Assembly (NCBI RefSeq): GCF_014697575.1
Contig: NZ_JACJSC010000030.1
Coordinates: 1-64,000, forward strand
DNA from: Planktothrix sp. FACHB-1365
GTDB taxonomy: Bacteria; Cyanobacteriota; Cyanobacteriia; Cyanobacteriales; Microcoleaceae
Direction of reading: 5' to 3'
DNA: 64,000 nucleotides
Shown: positions 55,352-64,000 of the stretch, in pieces
Position numbering within the stretch: the first letter of the stretch is position 1
How the letters are laid out: every line of letters starts with the position of its first letter
The notes under the pieces: model-generated
Database searches by the model: none
The model's input: only the letters and a program-made list of their open reading frames with translations
What the model was told of the DNA's origin: nothing
Translations under genes and position numbers: made by a program

Positions 55352-58300
55352 GGGCCATCAGTAACAGCAACCGGAGGCTGATTTAAAGCAATCACCGTAA
55401 TGGTACTTGCCGCCGTATTACTATTGCTCGTTCCATCATTCACCTGAACCTGTACTAGGCGGGTGGTGGTATTGGGAGGATTAGCTGTATTGTTATAAAC
55501 AACTTGTCCAATGGCGGTTTGATAAGACGCTAGTGAGGCATTCCCCGTTAAGGTTAAAATTCCGGTGGTGCTGTTATAACTACTGGCGGTAATCCCGGAA
55601 GGTAACGAACCATTAGCTGATAAACTTTCCCCACCGCCATTGAGTGGATTTGTTAAAGTAATTGTGGCGGACTGGATGGTGGTATTGTCTGCATCCGTAA
55701 TTACAATACTACTCCCACTCGCGATCGCAACAGCAGGTTGTCCTTGTTGAAAGGCTACTTCGGTATTATTTCCCGCTTGGCTACCATTTAAGTCTAGGGT
55801 TGGGGGTTGATTAGGATTAACAGTAACATTAACCGTCGCGCTACTGGTTCCACCCTGACCATCACTAATGCTATACAAGAAACTAGCCGGCCCTGTATAG
55901 TTATTGACTGGGGTAAACAAAACATTGCCATTACTGAGGGTAACAGTTCCATTTGTAGGATTACTAACTTCAGTAATGGTTAAGGGATCATTATTCGGAT
56001 CGGTATCATTTGCTAATAAAGTGGAAGAGGATATTGTTAAGAGTTGATTTTCCGTTCCCACCACACTATCATTCACCGCATTCGGTGGCTGGTTTGATGA
56101 ATTAACAGTAATATTAACCGTCGCGCTACTGGTTCCACCCTGACCATCACTAATGCTATACAAGAAACTAGCCGGCCCTGTATAGTTGTTAACTGGGGTA
56201 AACAAAACATTGCCATTACTGAGGGTAACAGTTCCATTTGTGGGATTACTAACTTGAGTAATGGTTAACGGATCATTATTGGGATCGGTATCATTTGCTA
56301 ATAGAGTGGAAGAAGATATTGTTAAGAGTTGATTTTGCGTTCCCACCACACTATCATTCACCGCATTCGGGGGCTGATTCGGTTGATTAATATTAATCGT
56401 ACTAGAAGCTGTTTGGGGGCCACCACTACCTGTATTTCCGTTATCCGTTGTCAGAATTTGGAGAGTCGCCGAGGTATTCAAGGATGCAGGAGGTGCGAAC
56501 GTTAAACCATTAAGAGCCGTATTAATATTTTCCAGACGACCTACTAAGGTTACTGTTGTTGTTCCATCCCCAGAAATTTCCACATTAGCTGGTGTTGCAC
56601 CCAAGGTTAAAGTTCCCGTACTAGCTGTTAAGGTAACTTGAATGGGGTTTCCATCCGCATCCGGGTCACTAATCAAAATTTGATTATTATTAGCTTGACT
56701 AAATACAATCGGTTGACTACCATTTGTTAATTGTGTTCCTGGAACCGTATTGACGGGAGGATTATTAACCGCATCAATAGTAATTGTGCTAATAGCAATA
56801 TTACTATCATTTTCATGATCCGTAACGACTACATCAATGATTCGATTTTCAGGATCAGGATTTTGGGAAGTATTACTATAAACAACTTGAGACAGTGCAA
56901 TTTCATAGCTAGAAATCGGTGCTGTTCCGGTTAGGAGAATAATTCCTGTTGTCGGATCATAAGCTCCTGCTGTAATCCCTGAAGGTAAGGCTCCTTGTAT
57001 CGATAAACCTTCTATCTCACCATTGGGACTATTAATTAAAGTAATCGTTGCTGAAGTCAAATTTGAATCATCTGCATCAAGAATACTCACACTTCCAGTA
57101 ATTGCGACGGTCGTTGTCCCTTCCACAAAAACAGTGCTGTAATTATTGCCCGGTTGGGAACTATTAAGATCTAAAATTGGAGGCTCATTAACAGATACAA
57201 CTTCAACGGTAACAGTAGCCGTTCCTGTTGCCCCATTATCATCTCGGATTTGATAATTAAATGTATCTAAACCAGCAAAATTTTGATCAGGAGTATAAGT
57301 AATCATTCGACTATCCCGATTTAAAACTGCTGTCCCATTAGACGGTTGAGTAACTTCTGTCACCGTCAGCAGTCCAACCCCTGTGTCATTACTGGTGATT
57401 GTGTTAGAGGGAATCTCCAATAAACTATTTTGTAAACCCGATACCGTATCATTTTCAGCCTGCAAAACGGCTGGAGTTGGGGGTTCAACAGGAGGAGGTG
57501 TGGGTTGAGAGGGAGTCGGTGTGGGTGGACTGGTTGGGGTTGTGGTCGGTGGGGTTGTGGTCGGTGGGGTTGTTGGGGTTGGGGTCGGTGGGGTTGTTGG
57601 GGTTGGGGTTGGTGAGGTTGTTGGGGTTGGGGTTGGTGAGGTTGTTGGGGTTGGGGTTGGTGAGGTTGTTGGGGTCGGTGAGGTGGTTGGGGTTGGGGTC
57701 GGGGTCGGTGAGGTGGTTGGGGTTGGGGTCGGTGAGGTGGTTGGGGTTGGGGGAGTGGTGGGAGGAAGAGGGACAGTGGGGTCAAGAACAAAGTTAGATT
57801 CGCTTAAGGTAGTCGCATTAACCCCTTGTAAAACCGCTAAAAATTCACCCGTATTTTTATCTTTGATAATTGTATTACTGGCATTGGCAGCTTGACCTTG
57901 GGAAATTTCGAGATCTTGGAATGTTAATCCTCCCGATAGCCCAAGCTGATCAGTTGTGGTAAAATCTGTAATAATATCTGCTAATTCAACGCTCGTTCCG
58001 CCTGTAGTTCCTGTAATAAAGCTGCCGCCATTGGGAGCTTGAGTAATAACATAACCCAAAACAAAAATATCATCTCCCGCACCTCCAGTCAGGGTGTCTA
58101 CTCCGGCTTCTCCAGCTAACAAATCATTCCCGTCATCACCGGATAAGAAATCTGCACCCTTACCGCCCTTGAGAATATCTTCTCCCGCACCTCCATATAA
58201 ATTATCCGCCCCAATATCCCCATTCAGAACATCATCCCCTGCATTCCCAAACAGTTGATCATTATCATCTCCTCCAGAAAGCGTATCATTCCCTAAATCT

Positions 58301-59412
58301 CCATAGAGAACATCTATCCCTTGACCTCCGACTAAACTATCATCATCTCCGCCACCAAAGAGTTGATCATTTCCAGTATCTCCACTCAGGAAGTCCTGAC
58401 CAGAATTCCCATATAAAACATCATCTCCGTCTCCTCCGATGACGCTATCGTTACCCAGTTCACCGGATACCGTATCATTGCCTTTATCCCCATAGAGGAG
58501 GTCATCTTCGTTACCCCCTCGGATACTATCATTGCCTTGGCCACCATATAAAGTATCTGCCTCGGTTCCGCCATTCAAGGTATCATTATCTCGATCACCA
58601 AAAGCCAGATCACTCCCGGCATCACCAAAGATCAAATCATCCCCTTGACCTCCACGCAGACAGTCATCATCAGTGCCTCCGACAATGGCATCATTTCCTT
58701 CATTGCCATTAATTTGATCTTGTCCTGCATCTCCTTGTAGAAGGTCATTTCCTCCTAATCCAAAGATACTGTCATTTCCCTCTAAGCCAGAAATCGTATC
58801 ACTTTGATTACTTCCCAGAATCGTATCATCACCTTCTGTACCTGTACCCGCACCTTGAATCTGAATGGGTTGGGACTCGCTGGGGGTAGGACTAGGGGTT
58901 GCGGTGGGACTGGGAGTTTCAGTAGGACTGGGAGTTGCGGTAGGACTAGGAGTTGCAGTTGGGCTAGGGGTTTCAGTAGGACTAGGGGTTGCAGTTGGGC
59001 TAGGAGTTGCAGTTGGGCTAGGGGTTGCAGGGGTATATCCATCGGGAACAAAAATCACACTTCCAGCAGGGCCACTTTGAATTTCTCCCGTTGTTTGACC
59101 CTCTAAGGTTTGAAATTGTCCATCTGCTGTTTCAGCTAAATAAACCGGTGTATTCGTTTCAATTGATATCGCTTCTAAAATAGGTTCATCGGGAACAAAA
59201 ATCACTCCCCCAGCAGCACCTGGTAAAGTTGTTCCGATGCCATTAGAAAGGGGGACTAAATTTTGAACATTTTCAGGAAATGTTTCAAATTTACCTGAAA
59301 ATTCTGTGGTGGGAAAAATTAAGATTGAATCTCCTGTATTGTACAAACCATTACTCGGAGAAATTCTTAAGGCTAAAGTAGCAGGAGTTGTATTGATAGT
59401 AGAACTTGTCAT
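51970..59412 (-). CDS. Giant RTX / cadherin-like surface protein
   Basis: 2480 residues. There is no classic signal peptide. The N-terminal ~125 residues hold two xxGPAGSVIFVPDG-type motifs, shared with the next gene, then a Pro-Ser-Thr-Ala linker. A block of ~20 RTX nonapeptides (about residues 195-430) is followed by a conserved ADIITDF...L end, a long Pro-Thr linker, several cadherin-like/VCBS domains (AVNDSVVGT...LLANDTDPNNDPLTIT type) and three further units that each join a VCBS domain to short RTX repeats. The stop is at a C-terminal RTX-type end. It is likely exported by type I secretion and Ca2+-folded. Role: adhesion, sheath or motility, inferred. Confidence 0.88.
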   Translation of the reverse strand: MTSSTINTTPATLALRISPSNGLYNTGDSILIFPTTEFSGKFETFPENVQNLVPLSNGIGTTLPGAAGGVIFVPDEPILEAISIETNTPVYLAETADGQFQTLEGQTTGEIQSGPAGSVIFVPDGYTPATPSPTATPSPTATPSPTETPSPTATPSPTATPSPTETPSPTATPSPTPSESQPIQIQGAGTGTEGDDTILGSNQSDTISGLEGNDSIFGLGGNDLLQGDAGQDQINGNEGNDAIVGGTDDDCLRGGQGDDLIFGDAGSDLAFGDRDNDTLNGGTEADTLYGGQGNDSIRGGNEDDLLYGDKGNDTVSGELGNDSVIGGDGDDVLYGNSGQDFLSGDTGNDQLFGGGDDDSLVGGQGIDVLYGDLGNDTLSGGDDNDQLFGNAGDDVLNGDIGADNLYGGAGEDILKGGKGADFLSGDDGNDLLAGEAGVDTLTGGAGDDIFVLGYVITQAPNGGSFITGTTGGTSVELADIITDFTTTDQLGLSGGLTFQDLEISQGQAANASNTIIKDKNTGEFLAVLQGVNATTLSESNFVLDPTVPLPPTTPPTPTTSPTPTPTTSPTPTPTPTTSPTPTTSPTPTPTTSPTPTPTTSPTPTPTTPPTPTPTTPPTTTPPTTTPTSPPTPTPSQPTPPPVEPPTPAVLQAENDTVSGLQNSLLEIPSNTITSNDTGVGLLTVTEVTQPSNGTAVLNRDSRMITYTPDQNFAGLDTFNYQIRDDNGATGTATVTVEVVSVNEPPILDLNSSQPGNNYSTVFVEGTTTVAITGSVSILDADDSNLTSATITLINSPNGEIEGLSIQGALPSGITAGAYDPTTGIILLTGTAPISSYEIALSQVVYSNTSQNPDPENRIIDVVVTDHENDSNIAISTITIDAVNNPPVNTVPGTQLTNGSQPIVFSQANNNQILISDPDADGNPIQVTLTASTGTLTLGATPANVEISGDGTTTVTLVGRLENINTALNGLTFAPPASLNTSATLQILTTDNGNTGSGGPQTASSTININQPNQPPNAVNDSVVGTQNQLLTISSSTLLANDTDPNNDPLTITQVSNPTNGTVTLSNGNVLFTPVNNYTGPASFLYSISDGQGGTSSATVNITVNSSNQPPNAVNDSVVGTENQLLTISSSTLLANDTDPNNDPLTITEVSNPTNGTVTLSNGNVLFTPVNNYTGPASFLYSISDGQGGTSSATVNVTVNPNQPPTLDLNGSQAGNNTEVAFQQGQPAVAIASGSSIVITDADNTTIQSATITLTNPLNGGGESLSANGSLPSGITASSYNSTTGILTLTGNASLASYQTAIGQVVYNNTANPPNTTTRLVQVQVNDGTSNSNTAASTITVIALNQPPVAVTDGPIFTNNSIQFPISPLANDTDPDGDVLTLTSVDNPPTAQGLVTQSGSSVQYTRLGSNTGVDSFNYTISDGQGGTATGQINIELLPLADTNPNLVTGGNFSDNLNGLGGNDTLSGLEGNDTLRGNDGNDSLSGGSGTDLLQGGIGEDTLNGGLTPDTMTGNEGSDQFRYETANDGGGSGFNASSNTEVKAQIGGALYDTITDFEGLGSAVGDQINFATTVIQSFANIATTVQTNITGDVIPGTNPGLFAFDDGSSTYLIYDGNGDNTTGNDSRILAKLDNVNGVTTLNVNDFAGIAGLNLPPVVQGNTTVNITEDITQNLGISSPVDPNNDPLIITVNSIPDSTKGIVRITGQTNSIIIGQTLTSAEISQLEFVPKANVNGSAGVFLYTVSDGENPAVSQTVTINITAVNDLPVAVTDGPIFTNNSIQFPISPLDNDSDPDGDALTLTSVDNPPTAQGLVTQSGSSVQYTRLGSNTGVDSFNYTISDGQGGTATGQINIELLPLADATPNLVTGGNFSDNLNGLGGNDTLSGLGGNDTLRGNDGNDSLSGGSGTDLLQGGIGEDTLNGGLTPDTMTGNEGSDQFRYETANDGGGSGFNASSNTEIKAQIEGALYDTITDFEGLGAAVGDQINFATTVIQSFANIATTVQTNITADVIPGTNPGLFAFDDGSSTYLIYDGNGDNTTGNDSRILAKLDNVNGVTTLNVNDFAGIAGLNLPPVVQGNTTVNITEDITQNLGISSPVDPNNDPLIITVNSIPDTTKGIVRITGQTNSIIVGQTLTSAEISQLEFVPKANVNGSAGVFLYTVSDGENPAVSQTVTVNITAVNDQPVAFNDGPIFTNNDIQFPISPLDNDSDPDGDVLTLTSVDNPPTAQGLVTQSGSLVQYTRLGSNTGVDSFNYTISDGQGGTATANITINLLPVADNNPNLVTGGSFSDNLNGLGGNDTLVGLEGNDTLRGNDGNDSLSGGSGNDLLDGGAGQDNLFGGLGRDSLIGNLGETDLFIYSDALDGGGTAFNAVGTAITTQIGSGFYDSISNFEGLGQVGGDQISVSTSLIANAANILLSVQTNLSTDVLPANNPSLFAFNNGTDTYLIYDGNGDNTSGNDSRILAKLEGITGVTSLNSDDIILF
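55811..56390 (-). repeat. Two 285-bp tandem cadherin-like repeats
   Basis: Two 95-residue copies of the VCBS/cadherin-like module (start NQPPNAVNDSVVGT) differ by only a few bases, for example Q/E after GT. Confidence 0.85.
57521..57755 (-). repeat. Pro-Thr-Ser minisatellite linker 1
   Basis: Plus-strand GGTTGGGGT(C/T)GGTGAGG-type repeats of 12-24 bp encode PTPTTSPTP on the minus strand. A hinge between the RTX block and the cadherin-like domains. Confidence 0.85.
58880..59035 (-). repeat. Pro-Ser-Thr-Ala minisatellite linker 2
   Basis: Tandem 18-bp units encode PSPTAT/PSPTET between the N-terminal module and the first RTX block. Confidence 0.85.
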
Positions 59413-59561
59413 AAGATTCAGTAATCAGTAATTAGAATTAGTAATTAGTAATCAGTCGTAGGGACAGGTTCATTAAATCGCGATGAGTGGTTATTCACAA
59501 AGATCTAACAGAACCTGCCCTTACCAGCCATTTGTACCAATAGTTAATCGTCAACTGTCAA
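59413..59561. other. Spacer between the two RTX genes with degenerate heptamers
   Basis: Contains decayed AGTAATC/AGTAATT heptamers (59418-59455) related to the STRR arrays at 23822 and 63683, and an AGGTTC...GAACCT inverted repeat. No gene. Confidence 0.6.
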
Positions 59562-62500
59562 CTAGATAATGACAAAATCACTAGGCGTAATTAAGGTACT
59601 AATATTGTTGGTTGCTGGATCGATAGACGGTAAAATTCCTAAATCAAAAGCCGGGAGACTATCATCACTTAAATTTGGATCATAGCCCATCACATAAGCA
59701 CCCGGAAAAGCAGCATAAGACAAGTTATTGCGATAGACAAAGAAAGCGGCAGTATCACTGGAACCTTTTTGATTTTTCAAAGCAGCATTAACCGCTTGAA
59801 CATTATCAAAGGTATCTTGGAAAATGATCACTTGTTTATTACTAATGTCATCCCCTTCCGAACCCAGATTAGAAATGATTATTCCTTGTAGAGGAACAAC
59901 AGTTCCTTCTGCGGTGGTAAAGCCAGGGAAACCAAGAGAACTAAACAGGAATCGATCATCACCATTAACATTAAATTCCGTGATCACATCAACGCCTTCT
60001 GCGGGAGCTAAATAGTAGTAAGAATTATTACCCACATTCCCAATTAAACTATCAGCCCCTGCGCCTCCAGCTAAGGTATCATCATCTTCACCACCAAAGA
60101 TTGTGTCATTGCCACCATCCCCAAAGATGACATCATTACCAATTCCCCCAAACAAAGTATCTAAGCCATCTCCAGCATAGATAGTATCTTCTCCAACATC
60201 ACCCACAATCGAGTCATTTCCAGTATCACCAAAGATGGAATCATCTCCCGTTCCTGCTGAAACGGTATCTGCCCCTGAACCACTACTGATAGTATCGTCT
60301 CCATCTCCACCGATGATCGAATCATTGCCATCACCGGCAAAAATGGTGTCATTATTCTCTCCGGCATCAATAGTATCGTTATCTATACCACCGAGAACTA
60401 AGTCTTGACCGACTCCGGCAAAAATTAGGTCTTGTCCTTCTTCTCCATAAAGAGAATCATCTCCGGCATTTCCGGTCAGGGAATCATTTCCACTCCCCCC
60501 TAAAAGGGTATCGTTCCCAATACCACTAATGAGAATATCATCATTATTCCCACCGGAGAGTAAATTACTATCATCTCCAGCAACTAAGGTGTCATTGCCA
60601 TCTTCTCCTAACAAGGTATTGCGACCTGCACCTCCATCGAGAGAGTCATTTCCTTGACCTCCAAATAGAGAATCGTTCCCAATTTGACCCAGGAGAATAT
60701 CGTCTTCTTCATCTCCTTGCAAAACATCATTTCCTTCTCCCCCGTCGAGAGAATCTCGTCCGCTTCCTCCTTGTAAAACATCTCGGTTGCCTAGTCCTAA
60801 GAGGGTATCATTTCCAGCAAATCCTCTGATATTTTCACTTAAACCACTACCTGTAATTAAATCATCGCCGTCCGTGCCGGAAATAATATCATCAACAATA
60901 GTGATACTAAAGGCATTCTGGGTTGTCGTCCCAACGTTATCGGTGAGAATGAAAAGAAAGTCGTCTTCTCCTGATAGATTTCGAGAATTATATTCAATGG
61001 AACCGTTGTCAATATTTTCTTGAGTAAACCTTTCTCCCAAATTAATCACTTGAGGTGTAGACCCGATGGCTTGTAAATTCCCTAAGCTGGGTTCTTGGGT
61101 AATTTGGTAAAAAATTTCATTCGGGGGATTATCAGGGTCTACTGCCAAAAGATTTCCAGCAGTAAGATTTTCCACATCATTAAGCGCAATAATAATCCCG
61201 TTATTCACTAATAATGTTGGGGGAATATTAACGTTAACTGTGACTTGAGCCGTTGACGTTAAGCCATAACTGTTTTGAATAGTATAACTAAAGGTTTCTG
61301 GCCCTGTAAAACCGGGATTCGGTGTATAGACAATATTTCCTCCGGTGGAAATCGCTACACTGCCATTGGCAACTGTCCCGACGCTCACTAAAGTAAGGGG
61401 ACTCCCCTGGGGATCTGTATCATTTGCTAGTACGTTAAAGGTTACAGAACCATCAGGAGTTCGTTTTACGGTGTCATTTTGAGCAATGGGGGGTTGTAAC
61501 GGGGGAGTAGTTGGCGTCGGTGGAGTCGTTGGGGTAGGAGATGTTGTGGGTGTGGGTGGAGTTGTTGGGGTAGGAGATGTTGTTGGCGTCGGTGGAGTTG
61601 TGGGTGTGGGTGGAGTTGTGGGTGTGGGTGGAGTTGTGGGTGTGGGTGGAGTTGTAGGTGTGGGTGGTGTTGTTGGAGATGGAGTCGGAATCGGAATAAT
61701 CGTACCAGAAATGGGAGTAAAACTATCGGCGTTGATGGTGGTGCTATTGACCCCAATCAAAACGGCAATATAATCTCCTGCACTACCATTTCTAATAATG
61801 GTATTCCCGGCATTTTCAGCACTTTGGGTAATCGATAAGTCACTAAATTGTAAACCCGCAGCTAAACCAATGCGATCGCCCGGTTCAAAATCATTCACAA
61901 TTTGAGCGTCTTCTAAATTCCCCCCTCCACTTTCGGGAGTCATCACGAAGGTATCATTTCCTGACCCGCCGGTGAGAGTATCGACACCAATACCGCCCCA
62001 GAGAAAATCATCTCCGGTTTCACCGGAAATTTGATCATCTCCTTGACCTCCGAAGGCAGTATCGTTACCAACACCTCCAAATATCGTATCGTTGCCTGTA
62101 TTTCCTTGGAGACTATCAGCACCGTCATTCCCAAATAACAGGTCTTCTTCGTCTCCGCCTGTTACCGTATCATTTCCCGCATCCCCCCAGACGACATCAC
62201 TGCCTTTATCGCCATAGACGAGATCATTGCCGTCTCCCCCTCTAACACTATCGCCTCCTTGACCGCCATAAAGGCTATCATTTCCCAAATTCCCAATGAT
62301 GGTATCGTTACCGAGTTGTCCTAACCCAGTATCGTCTCCTTCACTCCCATCGAGAAAATCATTATCCTTACCGCCATTGAGTTCGTCGTTCCCTTCTCCT
62401 CCGGTAAGACTATCATTTCCTTCATTGCCGTAGAGGGTATCATTACCTTCATCCCCTCGGAGTTCATCATTTCCCGCTAAACCAAAGATGGTATCGTCTC

Positions 62501-63182
62501 CATCTAAACCGTTGATCACATCATTTCCAGAGGAACCTGTAATATAATCACTGGTTTCTGTTCCTTGACCAATTCCTTCAATAATAATCGGGCGGTTTCC
62601 CGCTAACACTTCAATAAAAACTTGGGCTGGGGCAGTTCCTTCTACAATCGTATAACTAAAACTATCGACTCCAAAAAAATTCGGGTCAGGAGTATAAGTA
62701 AAAATTCCCGCCCCATTAAATACTAAGGTTCCATTGGAGGTTGAGCTAAATTGAGCAATACTGATACTGGTTCCACTTCCTCCGGTAATGGAATCATTTT
62801 CCAGAACATTAAAAAAAGTTGCTTGTTGAAAGTTGGTCTGAAAAAAGTCATTATTAGCAATCGGAGCCGGATTTGTCCCGCCACTTTCAGAAGGTGTAGG
62901 TGTAGGAGGTGTGGTGGGGGATGTTGTGGGGGGTGTGGTGGGGGATGTGGTTGGAGGTGTTGTTGGGGTGGGAGATGTTGTTGGGGTGGGAGATGTTGTT
63001 GGGGTGGGTGCTGGGGGATTTTGAGGGACAAAAATTACATCACCATTGGCACCCGGTAAGGTTTCTCCAACTAACCCGGTGAAGCTTTGAAAGATACCCG
63101 GAAGTTCTGTCGGAAAAATTAACAGGGTTTCCTCTGTATTAATAACTCTGGCCCTAACAGTATTAATTGCTGCACTTGTCAT
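59562..63182 (-). CDS. RTX repeat surface protein
   Basis: 1206 residues. The N-terminal ~55 residues ([29 protein letters not shown]) match the start of the neighbouring RTX protein. A Pro-Thr linker leads to a VCBS-like domain ([11 protein letters not shown]...NVLENDS). A first RTX block (about residues 215-420) follows, then a second Pro-Thr linker, another VCBS-like domain, a second, longer RTX block (about residues 760-1060) and a C-terminal non-repetitive domain (~140 residues). It is presumably a type I secretion substrate with Ca2+-induced folding. It lies 149 bp upstream of the giant RTX gene on the same strand. No secretion genes are in the window. Confidence 0.88.
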   Translation of the reverse strand: MTSAAINTVRARVINTEETLLIFPTELPGIFQSFTGLVGETLPGANGDVIFVPQNPPAPTPTTSPTPTTSPTPTTPPTTSPTTPPTTSPTTPPTPTPSESGGTNPAPIANNDFFQTNFQQATFFNVLENDSITGGSGTSISIAQFSSTSNGTLVFNGAGIFTYTPDPNFFGVDSFSYTIVEGTAPAQVFIEVLAGNRPIIIEGIGQGTETSDYITGSSGNDVINGLDGDDTIFGLAGNDELRGDEGNDTLYGNEGNDSLTGGEGNDELNGGKDNDFLDGSEGDDTGLGQLGNDTIIGNLGNDSLYGGQGGDSVRGGDGNDLVYGDKGSDVVWGDAGNDTVTGGDEEDLLFGNDGADSLQGNTGNDTIFGGVGNDTAFGGQGDDQISGETGDDFLWGGIGVDTLTGGSGNDTFVMTPESGGGNLEDAQIVNDFEPGDRIGLAAGLQFSDLSITQSAENAGNTIIRNGSAGDYIAVLIGVNSTTINADSFTPISGTIIPIPTPSPTTPPTPTTPPTPTTPPTPTTPPTPTTPPTPTTSPTPTTPPTPTTSPTPTTPPTPTTPPLQPPIAQNDTVKRTPDGSVTFNVLANDTDPQGSPLTLVSVGTVANGSVAISTGGNIVYTPNPGFTGPETFSYTIQNSYGLTSTAQVTVNVNIPPTLLVNNGIIIALNDVENLTAGNLLAVDPDNPPNEIFYQITQEPSLGNLQAIGSTPQVINLGERFTQENIDNGSIEYNSRNLSGEDDFLFILTDNVGTTTQNAFSITIVDDIISGTDGDDLITGSGLSENIRGFAGNDTLLGLGNRDVLQGGSGRDSLDGGEGNDVLQGDEEDDILLGQIGNDSLFGGQGNDSLDGGAGRNTLLGEDGNDTLVAGDDSNLLSGGNNDDILISGIGNDTLLGGSGNDSLTGNAGDDSLYGEEGQDLIFAGVGQDLVLGGIDNDTIDAGENNDTIFAGDGNDSIIGGDGDDTISSGSGADTVSAGTGDDSIFGDTGNDSIVGDVGEDTIYAGDGLDTLFGGIGNDVIFGDGGNDTIFGGEDDDTLAGGAGADSLIGNVGNNSYYYLAPAEGVDVITEFNVNGDDRFLFSSLGFPGFTTAEGTVVPLQGIIISNLGSEGDDISNKQVIIFQDTFDNVQAVNAALKNQKGSSDTAAFFVYRNNLSYAAFPGAYVMGYDPNLSDDSLPAFDLGILPSIDPATNNISTLITPSDFVII
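61505..61690 (-). repeat. Pro-Thr minisatellite in the 1206-aa RTX gene, central
   Basis: GGTGGAGTTGT(T/G)GG(T/G)GT-type 15-bp units encode TPPTP/TPTTP. Confidence 0.85.
62885..63015 (-). repeat. Pro-Thr minisatellite in the 1206-aa RTX gene, N-terminal
   Basis: Units of 12-18 bp encode PTTSPTPTT and PTTSPTTPP immediately after the VIFVPQN motif. Confidence 0.8.
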
Positions 63183-63682
63183 TTGTTAGTCTCCTCATGA
63201 ATAAACCCAAGCAATCAAATTAACTCCTTACACCCCAACCTCGTTTCATTTATAGCATTCCCAGAAGGGTTGATGATAGTAACATCAATTTCTATAAATT
63301 GATCGGATTCAATTGTTTACCCGAAAACAAACATGACCAACCTCATTTTAATATTATTAGTAGAAAATTTTTTATTTCAAAAATGAGTGAGTTTCCTTGT
63401 GGAAGCCTTCCAAAATTGAAAATTGTACATTCAAAATGATGAAGAACTCAGAAAAAAAAAGAAGAAAAGCTAAAACTTGTACTTCATTGATTTCAAGTCC
63501 TTGCGTGAGATTTTATAGGTTAGTCTGAAGGTAAATTTTACCTTCTAGGGTTAGTTTTTAGGTAGACGATCCTGTACAAGTGGTGTCCCAACACTATTCC
63601 CTATATTATCTTATTTTTTCGCTTGTTCAATTTGAACCAATCGAAAGCTAAATATTCCCCAACTTACAGTTCAATAATAATC
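63183..63682. other. Long 5' intergenic region of the RTX gene
   Basis: About 500 bp, strongly AT-rich, with no ORF. It contains a near-perfect 19-nt palindrome (63527-63545). It is long enough to hold a regulated promoter and leader for the RTX genes; no clear -35/-10 was identified. Confidence 0.5.
63527..63545. promoter_or_regulatory. 19-nt palindrome, candidate operator
   Basis: GAAGGTAAA-T-TTTACCTTC is a perfect 9-bp inverted repeat around a single centre base. It resembles a dimeric regulator site. It lies ~345 bp upstream of the RTX start and ~155 bp from the end of the convergent-side gene. Confidence 0.4.
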
Positions 63683-63731
63683 CTGATTACTGATTACTGA
63701 TTACTGATTACTGATAACTGATAACTGATAA
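63683..63731. repeat. Heptanucleotide STRR array, seven copies
   Basis: Four CTGATTA then three CTGATAA units. CTGATAA is the reverse complement of the TTATCAG unit at 23822-23868. The array overlaps the last codons of the gene ending at 63701 and provides its stop. Confidence 0.9.
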
Positions 63732-64000
63732 AGGGGGCCAAGTTGTTCTTGGCCATTAACCGCTAAATCACTGTGACACAGAATTAAGCGATCGCTGACC
63801 CGACTCAACAAATCTACAATAATACGACGTAATCGTTGTAGATCAGCTTCCAACCCCTCTTCCACTGTCCAGGGACGATGCTCTCGTTCCCTCAAAAACA
63901 AAGGTGCTCCCCACAGGATACTTGCTCCCCCACTTAACCACAAGGGAGATCCCACATCAAGCCAAAAGTGCCAACGATGGGATGCTCGACTGGCCCGATA
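63701..64000 (-). CDS. C-terminal fragment of a gene running off the right edge
   Basis: The frame is open to the window edge, so a GTG at 63955 is not the real start. The visible 99 residues include RWHFWLDVGSPLWLSGGAS, APLFLRERE, WTVEEGLEADLQRLRRIIVDLLSRVSDRLILCHSDLAVNGQEQLGPL. The closing phrase (S-R-V-x-x-R-L-I-L-C-H-S-D-L...G-x-E-Q-x-G-P-L) recalls the end of UvrD/RecB-type helicase-nuclease proteins found in cyanobacteria; that is memory-based and unverified. The final ten residues are encoded by heptamer repeats. Confidence 0.5.
   Translation of the reverse strand, partial: YRASRASHRWHFWLDVGSPLWLSGGASILWGAPLFLREREHRPWTVEEGLEADLQRLRRIIVDLLSRVSDRLILCHSDLAVNGQEQLGPLYQLSVISNQ

Noticed and set aside
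57366-57895. Overlapping frames rich in Pro-Gln or Val-Gly
   Set aside because: Shadows of the Pro-Thr minisatellite in the RTX gene.
1-64000. rRNA, tRNA and tmRNA genes
   Set aside because: No cloverleaf with a T-loop GTTCRA pattern or rRNA-like sequence was recognised in the intergenic regions; a covariance-model scan was not possible.

Overview
The window is chromosomal DNA of a cyanobacterium, most likely a filamentous Oscillatoriales-type strain close to Planktothrix/Oscillatoria. Evidence seen: a full psbA (D1), psb28 and psbX; a Ycf66-family gene; a phycobilisome-type globin gene beside a linker gene; many GCGATCGC (HIP1-like) octamers; heptanucleotide short tandem repeats; and AT-rich codon use. 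No rRNA or tRNA gene was recognised. The genus is inferred, not proven.

Layout. 1-7 kb: 3' part of a giant repetitive RTX adhesin, then a sulfotransferase-like gene, a GNAT gene and an MscS channel. 9.8-25.7 kb: housekeeping genes (dusA, a VIT/vWA protein, lpxB, a second GNAT, ycf66, psbX, yggT, a secreted small protein, a TPR protein, a lipoprotein), then the minus-strand series DUF502 - nusB - ftsY - PP2C phosphatase - small membrane protein. 25.9-36.6 kb: photosynthesis and proteostasis (psbA coding a Glu130 D1, a sugar transporter, a TPR protein, psb28, moaB, two adjacent ftsH paralogues, a divergent phycobiliprotein homologue plus a linker-domain protein). 36.6-42.7 kb: accessory block with a HigB/RelE-type toxin whose expected antitoxin position is taken by a 1287-residue NACHT-HEAT NTPase; divergently, a VOC protein overlaps a serine-recombinase-family protein that lacks catalytic residues. 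42.7-51.9 kb: three c-di-GMP enzymes, an O-antigen-ligase/Wzy-like membrane protein, an IS200/IS605-type tnpB element, a 5'-truncated MAPEG gene abutting an IS891-like tnpB remnant, and a secreted Cys-rich protein. 52-63.2 kb: two large minus-strand RTX/cadherin-like proteins with long internal tandem duplications. 63.7-64 kb: 3' end of a gene running off the right edge.

Themes. The right half groups c-di-GMP turnover, a polysaccharide polymerase/ligase and two giant RTX proteins, as expected for regulated adhesion or gliding (inference from co-location). The strongest candidates for something undescribed are the toxin-NACHT pair at 36.6-40.8 kb, which looks like a toxin-antitoxin locus rebuilt into an NLR-like defence module, and the phycobiliprotein-like/linker pair at 35.1-36.6 kb. 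The DNA is shaped by recent slippage and unequal exchange: near-identical 297-bp and 1251-bp tandem copies, a 57-bp repeat array, Pro-Thr and Glu-Pro minisatellites, and heptamer arrays that in one case supply the end of a coding sequence.
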